Position numbers and translations under genes: made by a program. Below, in pieces: positions 16,582 to 24,416 of a stretch of 38,005 nucleotides of DNA (position 1 is the first letter of the stretch; each line of letters starts with the position of its first letter). The notes beneath the pieces were generated by a model. That model had not been told where the DNA came from, made no database searches, and worked only from the letters and a program-made list of their open reading frames with translations. Location of the stretch: assembly GCA_028821475.1 (NCBI GenBank), contig JAPPGB010000022.1, positions 24,148 through 62,152 on the forward strand, in the 5' to 3' direction. Source of the stretch: Spirochaetaceae bacterium. GTDB taxonomy: Bacteria > Spirochaetota > Spirochaetia > SZUA-6 > Bin103.

Positions 16582-17495
16582 TCGGGCGGCCCATCGAGGG
16601 GCGAGTGGCCGGCGACAAGCCGGGTGCGCCCGCGGTCCTGGAACCGGAGGCCGTGGCCTCGCTCGCCCAGGCGACGCGGCGCGCCGGAAGTTCCGGCGGT
16701 GCGCACGCGATACTGCGGTTCGTGGACGCGCTGCTGCCGTACACCTCGTGCCTGGTCACGATGCTCGCCGCCGGCCGCGCGCCCGCGCTGCTGTACGATG
16801 ACATCCGGCCGGAGTTGCACGAGGCGGTCGTGGAAGCCTACCTGCGCGGCGCTTATCTGCTGGATCCGTTCTACAACTGCCTGGCTCGCGGCCTCGACCG
16901 CCGCGTGATCAAGCTGCAGGAGATCCAGCCCGATCACTTCCGCAAGTCGGAGTACTTCTCCACCTACTACACCGACACGCGGCTGGTGGACGAGGTGGGC
17001 ATCTTCGTTCCGTGCCGAGGCGGCTCGCACGTCTTCGTGTCGCTCGGGCGCGCCGCCGGCACCGCGCCGTTCTCGCGCCGCAGCTTCCAGCGCCTGCAAT
17101 CATGGTTGCCGATCATCGACGCGCTGCTCGCGCGCCAGTGGGACGTCGACGCATTTGCCGATGCCGCCGCTGCCCCGGTGACTCTCGATGACACGCTTCG
17201 GCAGGGCGGATTCGCGGCGCTGTCGGCTCGGGAACGCGAAGTCGTGGCCCTGATTCTGAAGGGGCATTCGTCGACGTCGATCGCCTGGCAACTCGCCATA
17301 GCCGTGGGCACGGTCAAGAACCATCGCAAGAACATCTACCGCAAGCTGGCGGTCACCTCGCAGGCGGCGCTGTTCGCGCGCTTTCTGCGCGGCATCGGGT
17401 ACGAGCCGGCCGCAGCCTTCGTCCATCAGCGGGCGGACAGTATCCCCGAGGGGACATATTCGTCCACGCATCGCGGAGATACGCTGTCTCGGTAA
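16578..17495 (+). CDS. LuxR-type transcriptional regulator
   Basis: A 305 aa regulator with a C-terminal LuxR/GerE helix-turn-helix at ~213-272: LSAREREVVALILKGHS, then the recognition helix VGTVKNHRKNIYRKL. The N-terminal ~190 residues lack both the autoinducer-binding pattern and a receiver Asp; the segment YLRGAYLLDPFYNCL...YFSTYYTDTRLVDEVGIFVP looks like the GAF-like sensor of LuxR regulators found beside amine-metabolism genes (from memory, not checked). The ATG overlaps the channel gene's TGA, and aguA begins 17 bp after its stop. It is therefore the natural candidate to control the agmatine/putrescine genes around it. Confidence 0.85.
   Translation: MIGRPIEGRVAGDKPGAPAVLEPEAVASLAQATRRAGSSGGAHAILRFVDALLPYTSCLVTMLAAGRAPALLYDDIRPELHEAVVEAYLRGAYLLDPFYNCLARGLDRRVIKLQEIQPDHFRKSEYFSTYYTDTRLVDEVGIFVPCRGGSHVFVSLGRAAGTAPFSRRSFQRLQSWLPIIDALLARQWDVDAFADAAAAPVTLDDTLRQGGFAALSAREREVVALILKGHSSTSIAWQLAIAVGTVKNHRKNIYRKLAVTSQAALFARFLRGIGYEPAAAFVHQRADSIPEGTYSSTHRGDTLSR
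17441..17458. promoter_or_regulatory. Candidate operator upstream of aguA
   Basis: TATCCCC-GA-GGGGACATA inside the 3' end of the regulator gene, centred 64 bp before the aguA ATG. Its right half (GGGGACAT) is identical to that of the palindrome at 22896-22915, and the left half matches it in most positions. Both are ~20 bp dyads, the size of LuxR-type boxes. A binding role is inferred. Confidence 0.35.
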
Positions 17496-17512
17496 ACCGG
17501 AGTGAAGCGAGC

Positions 17513-18784
17513 ATGGTCGGCGAGCAGTTGAGACGCGGTCCCCCCGGATCGGACGACTTCGTCATGCCGGCGGAGGTCGAACCGCACGCCGCCATCTGGA
17601 TGGGGTGGCCCAAGGAGCAGTGGTATAGCGACTCCGCGCTCGACACGCGCCCGCCGATTGCCGGGGTCATGGCCGTGCTTGCCGCGCACGGCATCGACGT
17701 GCAGCTCATGTGCACCGACCAGGCGGGCGAGCAGGACGCCCGGCGCTGGCTGGCCGCACACGGGGTTGCCCTTACCGCGCGCGTCAACTTCGTGCACATC
17801 GACCAGGTGGACATCTGGCTGCGGGACTACGGACCGACGTTTACGCGCAACGGTGCGGGTCAGTTGGGGATGGCGCGCTTCCGGCAGAGTCAGTGGGGAT
17901 ACGCGACCGCCTCCGATCCGGTTTCCGCGGCGATGACCCGCGTTCCCGACCTGGTCGCCGACTATCTCGGCATCAAGCGGGTGGCGGCGGTCGATTTCAT
18001 CAGTGAAGGGGGCGACAGAATCGTCAACGGGCACGGAACCATGCTGGTGTCCCGCACCGTGGAGGGCGCGCGCAATCCCTGCGCCGCGCAGGCCTGCCTG
18101 GACCGCGGCTACCGGGACGCGCTCGGGGTCACGAACGTCATCCGTCTCGACAGTGGCCTCGGAGTGGACCTGCACTCGACCTGGGGGCCGGTCCCCTATC
18201 GGGACCAGTCCGGCGCCACGATTCTGCTGTACGGTCCGCAGACTACCGGCGGCCACCTGGACGAGCTGGTGAGATTCGCCGGCCCGCGTGACATCCTCCT
18301 GGCGCAGGTGACCGCGGATGAGGCCGCACGCGATCCGCTGGCGGCGCTGCACTATGCCGGCGGCACCGCGATCGCGCGTACTCTGCGGCAGGCTGCCGAT
18401 CAGTGCGGCAACCCGTTCGCGGTGGTGCAGCTTCCGGTGCCGGAGGTCGAATACATTGCCGTGGAGCCCGGCGAACCCATGTATCAGTGGCTGGCCGAAC
18501 TCGACTACCCGGCCGACGTGCCGGCGTTCCCGCACGGCCGTCCAATCCACGTGGTGAAGGCCGCCAGTTACGCCAACTACCTGGTCACCAACGGACTGGT
18601 CATCGCCCCCGCGTACGGCAACGCCGAAAGGGACGACGCCGCTGCCGCCACGCTCGAGGCCGCCTACGCGGGGCGAACCGTGGTGCAGATCGACCCAAGC
18701 GCGATCAACTTCGCCGGCGGCGGCATTCATTGTTGCACCGCCGAGCAGCCCCTCGGGTGCGCCGCCGCTGCGCGCGGCCGGTGA
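17513..18784 (+). CDS. aguA: Agmatine deiminase
   Basis: Guanidino-group hydrolase of the peptidyl-arginine deiminase superfamily (423 aa), expected to convert agmatine to N-carbamoylputrescine and ammonia. Signatures: MPAEVEPHAAIWMGWP at 18-33, DIWLRDYGPTF at 100-110, EGGDRIVNGHGTML in the middle, and GGGIHCCTAEQP with nucleophile Cys407 near the C-terminus. Most agmatine deiminases have HCITQQ(Q/I)P; here the Ile is a second Cys and the following residues differ, so a related guanidino substrate is possible. The start is ATG at 17513 behind GGAG. The last 80 bp, including the active-site Cys codon, overlap the 3' end of the convergent potI-like gene. Confidence 0.88.
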   Translation: MVGEQLRRGPPGSDDFVMPAEVEPHAAIWMGWPKEQWYSDSALDTRPPIAGVMAVLAAHGIDVQLMCTDQAGEQDARRWLAAHGVALTARVNFVHIDQVDIWLRDYGPTFTRNGAGQLGMARFRQSQWGYATASDPVSAAMTRVPDLVADYLGIKRVAAVDFISEGGDRIVNGHGTMLVSRTVEGARNPCAAQACLDRGYRDALGVTNVIRLDSGLGVDLHSTWGPVPYRDQSGATILLYGPQTTGGHLDELVRFAGPRDILLAQVTADEAARDPLAALHYAGGTAIARTLRQAADQCGNPFAVVQLPVPEVEYIAVEPGEPMYQWLAELDYPADVPAFPHGRPIHVVKAASYANYLVTNGLVIAPAYGNAERDDAAAATLEAAYAGRTVVQIDPSAINFAGGGIHCCTAEQPLGCAAAARGR

Positions 18785-19562
18785 CGACGCCGGCGGCGAT
18801 GACGCCGATGGAGACCACCAGCACCAACAAGGTGGCGAGAGCGTTGACTTCGGGGCTCACGCCGAGCCGGACCTTGGAAAAGGCCACCATCGGAAGGGTG
18901 CTCGAACCCGGACCGGAGACGAAGCTGGCTATGATCAGGTCGTCCAGCGACAGGGTGAAGGAAAGCAGCCAGCCGGACACCAGCGCCGGAGCGATGAGCG
19001 GCAGCGTAATGACGAAAAACACCTTCGCCGGACGCGCTCCCAGGTCCAGCGCCGCTTCTTCCAGCGACGGGTCGAGGTTGGCAAGCTGTGACTGGATCAC
19101 CACCGCCACGTATGCCATGGAGAAGGTGACGTGGGCGATCGTGATGGTGGTGACACCCCGTCCGCGCGGCCAGCCGATCGCGTTCTCCAGCGCCACGAAC
19201 AGCAGCAGCAGCGAGAGGCCGGTGATCACCTCCGGCATCACCAGCGGCGCCGAGGTCATGCCGCTGAACAGCACCCGGCCGCGAAAGCGCCCCATGCGTG
19301 CCAGCGCCAGGCCGGCCAGCGTGCCGAGCGCCACGGCGGCGGTCGCGGACACCACCGCGATGCGCAGGCTCAACCACGCCGCGCGCAGAATCTGCGCATC
19401 GCGCAACAGCTCACCGTACCACCGGGCGGAGAGTCCGCCCCACACCGTGACCAGCTTCGATGCGTTGAACGAATAGACGACGAGCGAGACGATCGGCAGG
19501 TAGAGGAAGGCCAGGCCGAACGCCACCGCCACGATCACGAACGCGGAGCGGCCGGTACTCAT
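18705..19562 (-). CDS. potI: Polyamine ABC transporter permease, PotI/PotC type
   Basis: Inner-membrane permease subunit (285 aa) with about six membrane helices; the first is at ~10-30 (FVIVAVAFGLAFLYLPIVSL). The coupling (EAA) loop reads EEAALDLGARPAKVFFVITLPLIAPAL. VVYSFNASKLVTVWGGLSARWY near the N-terminus is typical of PotC/PotI. It is the last gene of a set in the E. coli potFGHI order, its ATG overlapping the upstream permease stop by 4 nt. The final ~25 residues are Arg-rich and run 80 bp into the aguA gene on the other strand, longer than the family needs. Confidence 0.88.
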   Translation of the reverse strand: MSTGRSAFVIVAVAFGLAFLYLPIVSLVVYSFNASKLVTVWGGLSARWYGELLRDAQILRAAWLSLRIAVVSATAAVALGTLAGLALARMGRFRGRVLFSGMTSAPLVMPEVITGLSLLLLFVALENAIGWPRGRGVTTITIAHVTFSMAYVAVVIQSQLANLDPSLEEAALDLGARPAKVFFVITLPLIAPALVSGWLLSFTLSLDDLIIASFVSGPGSSTLPMVAFSKVRLGVSPEVNALATLLVLVVSIGVIAAGVVTGRAQRRRTRGAARRCNNECRRRRS

Positions 19563-20449
19563 CGGCCCGCCTCTCGCACGTGCGTGAACTGCAGCACGGT
19601 GATCGGAACCACCAGCAGGAGCAGTACCGCAATCGCCACCGCCGACGCCACCGGCCAGTCGCGGTTGGCGAAGAACTCATCCCACAGCACCCGGCCGATC
19701 ATCAGCGTGTCCGGCCCGCCGAGCAGCGCCGGAATCACGAATTCGCCCACCGCCGGGATGAACACCAGCATCGAACCTGCCACCACACCGGGCAGCGAGA
19801 GCGGCAGGGTGATGGTCAGGAACGCCTTGTAGGGTCGGCAGCCAAGGTCGGCGGCCGCTTCCAGGAGGGTGTGATCCAGGCGCTGCAGCTTCGCGTACAG
19901 CGGCAGGATCATGAACGGCAGATACGAGTAGACGATACCGAGGTAGACCGCGAAGTCGGTCTGCATCATCACCAGCGGCTGGTCGATGATTCCGAGCCCA
20001 ACAAGGAGGTTGTTGATCAGCCCGTTGTTCTTGAGAATCCCAATCCAGGCGTAGACGCGCAGCAGGAACGAAGTCCAGAACGGCAGGATCACCAGCATCA
20101 ACAGCACGTTGCGCAGCGCCGGCGCGGCGCGCGCGATGCCGTACGCCACCGGGTAGCCGAGCACGAGGCAGAACGTGGTCGCTATCAGGGCGATCTTCGC
20201 CGAGTTGAGGTATGCCCGCCAGTAGAGGTCGTCGCGCACCAGGAACAGGAAATTCTGGACGTTGAGTTGTACCGTAAGGGCGCCGTCCGCACCGCGGGCG
20301 AACAACGGGGCATAGGGCGGACGCGCGATCAAGGCCTCGGACAGCGCGATCTTCAGCACGATTGCCAGCGGCGCCAGAAAGAACAGCAGCAGCCACAGGT
20401 ACGGCCACGCGATCACCAGCGCGCGTCCGCTCCGCACCCGGCCGCTCAT
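19559..20449 (-). CDS. potH: Polyamine ABC transporter permease, PotH/PotB type
   Basis: Inner-membrane permease subunit (296 aa) that pairs with the PotI-type subunit to form the channel. The N-terminal helix WPYLWLLLFFLAPLAIVLKIALS, the LPFWTSFLLRVYAWIGILKNNGLINN segment and the EAAADLGCRPYKAFLTITLPLSLPGV coupling loop are classic for PotB/PotH. The start is ATG at 20449, overlapping the ATPase stop by 4 nt; the frame is open further upstream only as a shadow of the ATPase gene. Both gene junctions are ATGA overlaps, so expression of the three is coupled. Confidence 0.9.
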   Translation of the reverse strand: MSGRVRSGRALVIAWPYLWLLLFFLAPLAIVLKIALSEALIARPPYAPLFARGADGALTVQLNVQNFLFLVRDDLYWRAYLNSAKIALIATTFCLVLGYPVAYGIARAAPALRNVLLMLVILPFWTSFLLRVYAWIGILKNNGLINNLLVGLGIIDQPLVMMQTDFAVYLGIVYSYLPFMILPLYAKLQRLDHTLLEAAADLGCRPYKAFLTITLPLSLPGVVAGSMLVFIPAVGEFVIPALLGGPDTLMIGRVLWDEFFANRDWPVASAVAIAVLLLLVVPITVLQFTHVREAGR

Positions 20450-21588
20450 GAGTCGAGCACGACACCGCTCGCCGCGTGCCACGACACGAACACCGGCTCG
20501 CGCGGCGCCGGGCGCTCCGCTGCCGCGCGTTCCCGGTTGGGTTGCGTGAGGCGCAACGTGTGCCCGGTAGCGGTACGCAGCTTGTAGATCGAGAGCCCAC
20601 CCCGGTACGCGACCTCGTCGATCACCGCCGCGACGCGGTTGCAATCCGCGGCGGGCGGCTGGAGCGCCATCGTCAGCTTTTCCGGGCGCACCGCGACCGC
20701 GACCCGGGCGCCGGCGGCGACCTGCGCGGCGTGCTCGACGGCGAGTGTGCAGCCGGCCTCGTCGGAGGCGATCAGGACGTGGTTCGCGACGCGTTTTTCG
20801 ACGCGGCCCTCGAACAGGTTGACCGAGCCGATGAACCGGGCCACGAATCGCGACCGCGGGCACTCGTAGATCTCGGTCGGCGTGCCGGTCTGGACGATCC
20901 GCCCGGCGTGCATCACGCCGATCCGGCTGGACAGCGTCATTGCCTCCTCCTGGTCATGGGTTACCACGACGAAGGTGATGCCGAGCGCCTGTTGGATGTT
21001 GATCAGCTCGAACTGCATCTCCTCGCGGAGCTGCCGGTCCAGCGCACCGAGCGGTTCGTCGAGCAGCAGCAGCTTGGGCTGCTTGATCAGCGCTCGCGCG
21101 AGTGCGACGCGCTGGCGCTGGCCGCCGGAGAGCTGATGCGGCTTGCGCTGCGCGAGGGGGCCGAGCTTGACGAGGTCGAGCATCGAGGAGACGCGGCGCT
21201 TGATCTGCGGCGACGGGAGGCGGTCCTGCCGCAGGCCGAAGGCGACGTTGCCGCGCACCGTCATGTGCGGGAACAGCGCGTAGGACTGGAACATCATGTT
21301 GACCGGGCGCCGGTAGGGTGGAGTGCCGGTCACGTCCACCCCGTCGATCAGCACCCTGCCGGTGGTCGCCGGTTCCAGGCCCGCCAGGATGCGCAGCAGG
21401 GTGGTCTTCCCGCAGCCCGAGCCGCCGAGCAGGCAGAACACCTCGCCGCGGCGAATCTCCAGGGTCACGTCGTCGACCGCGGCGACCTCCCCAAACTTCC
21501 TGGTTACCCCTTCGACTCGAACGTAGGGCCGCGGTGCCGGTACGTCAGGATCCGGCCGTACTACGGGTTCGGGGCGCGGGTCGTTCAT
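20446..21588 (-). CDS. potG: Polyamine ABC transporter ATP-binding protein, PotG/PotA type
   Basis: ATPase subunit (380 aa) driving polyamine import. Walker A GGSGCGKT at residues 55-62, signature LSGGQRQR, Walker B LLLLDEPLGALD and switch His in VVVTHDQEEAM are intact. The helical region FPHMTVRGNVAFGLR and a C-terminal TOBE domain (about 280-370) place it in the PotA/PotG group. The start is ATG at 21588 with AAGGA upstream; TTG and GTG codons just before it would add seven or six residues. It lies 64 bp after the binding-protein gene. Confidence 0.9.
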   Translation of the reverse strand: MNDPRPEPVVRPDPDVPAPRPYVRVEGVTRKFGEVAAVDDVTLEIRRGEVFCLLGGSGCGKTTLLRILAGLEPATTGRVLIDGVDVTGTPPYRRPVNMMFQSYALFPHMTVRGNVAFGLRQDRLPSPQIKRRVSSMLDLVKLGPLAQRKPHQLSGGQRQRVALARALIKQPKLLLLDEPLGALDRQLREEMQFELINIQQALGITFVVVTHDQEEAMTLSSRIGVMHAGRIVQTGTPTEIYECPRSRFVARFIGSVNLFEGRVEKRVANHVLIASDEAGCTLAVEHAAQVAAGARVAVAVRPEKLTMALQPPAADCNRVAAVIDEVAYRGGLSIYKLRTATGHTLRLTQPNRERAAAERPAPREPVFVSWHAASGVVLDS

Positions 21589-21652
21589 GGTGCTGTCCTT
21601 GGCCACCAACGTACTGCCCCGACGCGGTCGCCGGCCTGGGCGGGTCGGCCGG

Positions 21653-22771
21653 TCAGCGGCCGGTCTTCACGGTAGTCCAGGCCCGGGTGAGCAATCGCGT
21701 GAATTCGGCCGAGTCGGCCAAGTCCGCGAACAGGTTGTCCTTGACCTCGACCGAGGGATAGATCGCGGGATCGGTCTTCACCTCCTCGTCCACGTGGGGC
21801 AGCGAAGCGCGGTTGGCGTTGGCGTAGAACACGTAGTTCGAGACTGCCGCGGCAACCTCCGGCTCCATCATGTAGTCCAGAAACAGGTGCGCATTGTCCG
21901 GATGCGGCGCGTCGCTCGGGATCGCGAGGGTGTCGAACCAGATGACCGCTCCCTCGCGGGGAATGGTGTACGCGACCTCGACACCCTGCCCGGCTTCCGC
22001 CGCCCGGTCGCGCGCGATCAGCATGTCGCCGCTCCAGCCCATGGCCACGCAGATTTCGCCGTTGGCGAGGTCATTGATGTTCTGGGAGGAGTGGAAGTAC
22101 CTGATGTGGGGCCGGATCAGCAGCATGTGCTCGGTGAATGCCTCCAGGTCGGCGGCGTCCTCGCTGTTGGGATCGCGCCCCAGGTAGCCCATCAGGTTGG
22201 CGAACACCTCGGTCGGAGCGTCGAGCACCGTGACCCCGCACGGCGCCAGCTTCGCGACCACCTCCGGGTCGAACAGCATGCCCCAACTGTCGGTGGGGGC
22301 GTCCGGCAGGACTGCGTTCACCTTGGCCACGTTGTAGCCGAATCCGGTGGTGCCCCACATGTAGGGGACGGCGTGCTCGTTGCCGGGATCGTGGGCCGCG
22401 ACGCGTTCCAGTATCGCCGCGTCGAGGTTGCCGTAGTTCGCGAGCCGGTCCTTGTCGAGCCTGGCAAAGATTCCTGCCCTGATCTGGCGCTCCAGGAAGC
22501 TGGCGGCGGGCACCACCACGTCGTAGCCGCTGTTGCCGGCCAGCAGCTTCGCCTCCAGTACCTCATTGGAGTCGAACACGTCGTAGTTCACCTTGATCCC
22601 GGTGCGTTCCTCGAAATCGGCGATCGTGTCTTCCGCGATATAGTCGGACCAATTGTAGACGTTGAGGACGCGCTCCTCCGCCGCGCGCTCCTCTTCCGCC
22701 GGCGATCCCATAGCGTGCGCCGCCGCCAGTGCCAGCACGACCGCACATCCCAGCCAACTCTTTTCGAGCAT
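21653..22771 (-). CDS. potF: Putrescine/polyamine-binding periplasmic protein, PotF type
   Basis: Extracytoplasmic binding protein (372 aa) with an N-terminal signal (residues ~1-20). It closely follows E. coli PotF as I recall it: VYNWSDYIAEDTIADFEERTGI, YDVFDSNEVLEAKLLAG, VVPAASFLERQ, IRYFHSSQNINDLANGEICVAMGWSGD and VFYANANRA (shown as separate motifs). The amine-binding residues of PotF have counterparts: Trp-Ser-Asp in NWSDY, Glu in DAPTEVF, Trp and Asp in GWSGD, Asp in WFDTLAIP. Putrescine is therefore the most likely ligand, with agmatine or spermidine possible. The start is ATG at 22771 behind GGGAGGA. It diverges from the aminotransferase gene across 177 bp. Confidence 0.92.
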   Translation of the reverse strand: MLEKSWLGCAVVLALAAAHAMGSPAEEERAAEERVLNVYNWSDYIAEDTIADFEERTGIKVNYDVFDSNEVLEAKLLAGNSGYDVVVPAASFLERQIRAGIFARLDKDRLANYGNLDAAILERVAAHDPGNEHAVPYMWGTTGFGYNVAKVNAVLPDAPTDSWGMLFDPEVVAKLAPCGVTVLDAPTEVFANLMGYLGRDPNSEDAADLEAFTEHMLLIRPHIRYFHSSQNINDLANGEICVAMGWSGDMLIARDRAAEAGQGVEVAYTIPREGAVIWFDTLAIPSDAPHPDNAHLFLDYMMEPEVAAAVSNYVFYANANRASLPHVDEEVKTDPAIYPSVEVKDNLFADLADSAEFTRLLTRAWTTVKTGR

Positions 22772-22895
22772 CGTAGTGTCCTCCCCGATAGTGGTTGTCG
22801 GCCCGCCGCGTGACCGAGCGCGCTCCCCGGTTCGTGGCGCGCCCAGGATCCCGGCAGCGGTCTCAGCAACCTATCAGGCCGGCAGAGTGCCGGTT

Positions 22896-22915
22896 AATGT
22901 CCCCTTGGGGACATT
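22896..22915. promoter_or_regulatory. Palindrome between potF and the aminotransferase gene (candidate operator)
   Basis: AATGTCCCC-TT-GGGGACATT: two perfect 9 bp arms around 2 bases. It lies in the 177 bp divergent gap, its centre 134 bp from the potF start and 44 bp from the aminotransferase start. It shares GGGGACAT and the CCCC-N2-GGGG core with the site before aguA (17441-17458). It could serve both divergent genes; the regulator is inferred to be the LuxR-type protein nearby. Confidence 0.45.
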
Positions 22916-22948
22916 TACGACGGCATGACCCCGCGCCGAGCATGAGTC

Positions 22949-24343
22949 ATGCACACTGACGCGTTGCGGTTGCACCGCGCGGACCTCGATCACTGCATCC
23001 ACCCCTGGACCGATTTCGCCGAATGGACCAGAAGCGGCTCCACCACGATGGTACGCGGCGAGGGCGTCTACGTGTGGGATGCGTCCGGCCGGCGCTTCCT
23101 GGACGGTATCGGCGGGCTGTGGTTCGCCAACGTCGGTTTCGGCCGCCGGGAACTGATCGACGCCGCCGCTGGCCAGCTCGCGCGCCTGCCGCAGTACTCC
23201 TACTTCACGAATCTGGCCAATCCGCCCGCCACCGAGTTGGCGGCCAGACTGGCGGAGCTTTCTCCCGGCGACCTCAACCACGTGTTCTACAGCACCGGCG
23301 GCTCCACCGCCAACGACACCGCGGCCCGCATTGCCCACTTCTACTTCGACCGCGTCGGGAAACCGTCCAAGCGCTACCTCATCTCGCGCCGCAACGCATA
23401 CCACGGCAGCACCTTCCTGGCGGCAACGCTGTCGGGAAAGATGGGCGACAAGCGCGGGTTTCAGTTCGCCGACGGGCTGGTGCACCATCTCTCGGAGGCC
23501 AACTGCTACCGCATGCCGGACGGGATCGCCGACGAGGACGCCTACTGCGACTACCTGGTGGACGAGTTCGAGCGAACCGTGGCCGGCCTGGGAGCGGACA
23601 ACGTGGCATGCTTCTTTGCCGAACCGGTCATGGGCGCGGGCGGCGTGCTGGTCGCGCCGCGCGGCTACCACCGGCGCATGAAGGAGGTGTGCGAGGCGCA
23701 CGACATTCTGTACGTGTCCGACGAAGTGGTAACCGGCTTCGGCCGGCTTGGGCACGTGTTCGCGAGTGATGCGTGCTTCGACGTGGTGCCCGACATGATC
23801 GTCGCCGCCAAGGGAATCACCTCCGGCTATCTGCCGCTCGGTGCAACCATCATTTCCGACCGGCTGTACGATGGCTTGGCGCGCACCCGGTCGGATGGGG
23901 CGCTGCTGGCGCACGGTTTCACCTATTCCGGCCACGCCGCGGCGTGCGCGGTGGGGCTGGCCAATATCGCGTTGCTGGAGCGGGAGCGGATCTGTGAACG
24001 GGTGCGCACCCTCGGTCCGCGGTTTCTCGAACGCCTTTCGTCGCTGCGGAACCATCCGATTGTCGGCGACGTGCGCGGCAGCCACTTCATGTTGTGCCTG
24101 GAGCTGGTCCAGGACCGGCGCAGCAAGAGACCGTTCCCGGCGGCCGTGGACATAGGCCGCCGGCTCGCGCGGGCGGCGCAGGAGCGCGGACTGATCGTGC
24201 GCCCGATCGGCAACCTGTCGGTGCTGTCGCCCGCGCTGATCCTCACCCGGGACCAGATCGAACGTATCGTCGAGATTCTCGATGCTTCGCTGCGGGCGAC
24301 GATCGCCGGCCTGACCCGTGACGGTGTCGGGTTCGCCGGATGA
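22949..24343 (+). CDS. Class III aminotransferase (putrescine/omega-amino acid type)
   Basis: PLP-dependent aminotransferase (464 aa) of fold type I. Landmarks: LDGIGGLWFANVGFGR at ~50-66, STGGSTANDTAARIA (phosphate-binding turn), YHGSTFLAATLSG, DEVVTGFGRLG (Asp that contacts the PLP nitrogen), AAKGITSGYLPLGA with Lys288 as the Schiff-base Lys, and FTYSGHAAACAVGLAN. The pattern resembles putrescine-pyruvate and omega-amino acid aminotransferases such as SpuC. With agmatine deiminase and a PotF-type transporter beside it, removal of an amino group from putrescine or N-carbamoylputrescine is a reasonable guess. The ATG at 22949 has no clear ribosome site; an earlier ATG at 22925 meets a stop at once. 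Confidence 0.88.
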   Translation: MHTDALRLHRADLDHCIHPWTDFAEWTRSGSTTMVRGEGVYVWDASGRRFLDGIGGLWFANVGFGRRELIDAAAGQLARLPQYSYFTNLANPPATELAARLAELSPGDLNHVFYSTGGSTANDTAARIAHFYFDRVGKPSKRYLISRRNAYHGSTFLAATLSGKMGDKRGFQFADGLVHHLSEANCYRMPDGIADEDAYCDYLVDEFERTVAGLGADNVACFFAEPVMGAGGVLVAPRGYHRRMKEVCEAHDILYVSDEVVTGFGRLGHVFASDACFDVVPDMIVAAKGITSGYLPLGATIISDRLYDGLARTRSDGALLAHGFTYSGHAAACAVGLANIALLERERICERVRTLGPRFLERLSSLRNHPIVGDVRGSHFMLCLELVQDRRSKRPFPAAVDIGRRLARAAQERGLIVRPIGNLSVLSPALILTRDQIERIVEILDASLRATIAGLTRDGVGFAG

Positions 24344-24416
24344 GCGGCGCGCAACGGCCTTCGGACCCTTCCCGACCGCTGGCTGGAATCACGCGGGTGT
24401 GGCAGGATAGCAGCCC

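Noticed and set aside
18190-18216. GGTCCC-CTATC-GGGACC inside aguA, considered as an operator
   Set aside because: It is deep within coding sequence, its spacing differs from the two candidate sites, and GC-rich dyads of this size are expected by chance.
21587-24085. Long open frames antisense to potF and to the aminotransferase gene (up to 408 codons)
   Set aside because: Their translations are His/Val/Arg/Gly-rich shadows with no motif, while the opposite strands encode recognisable proteins.
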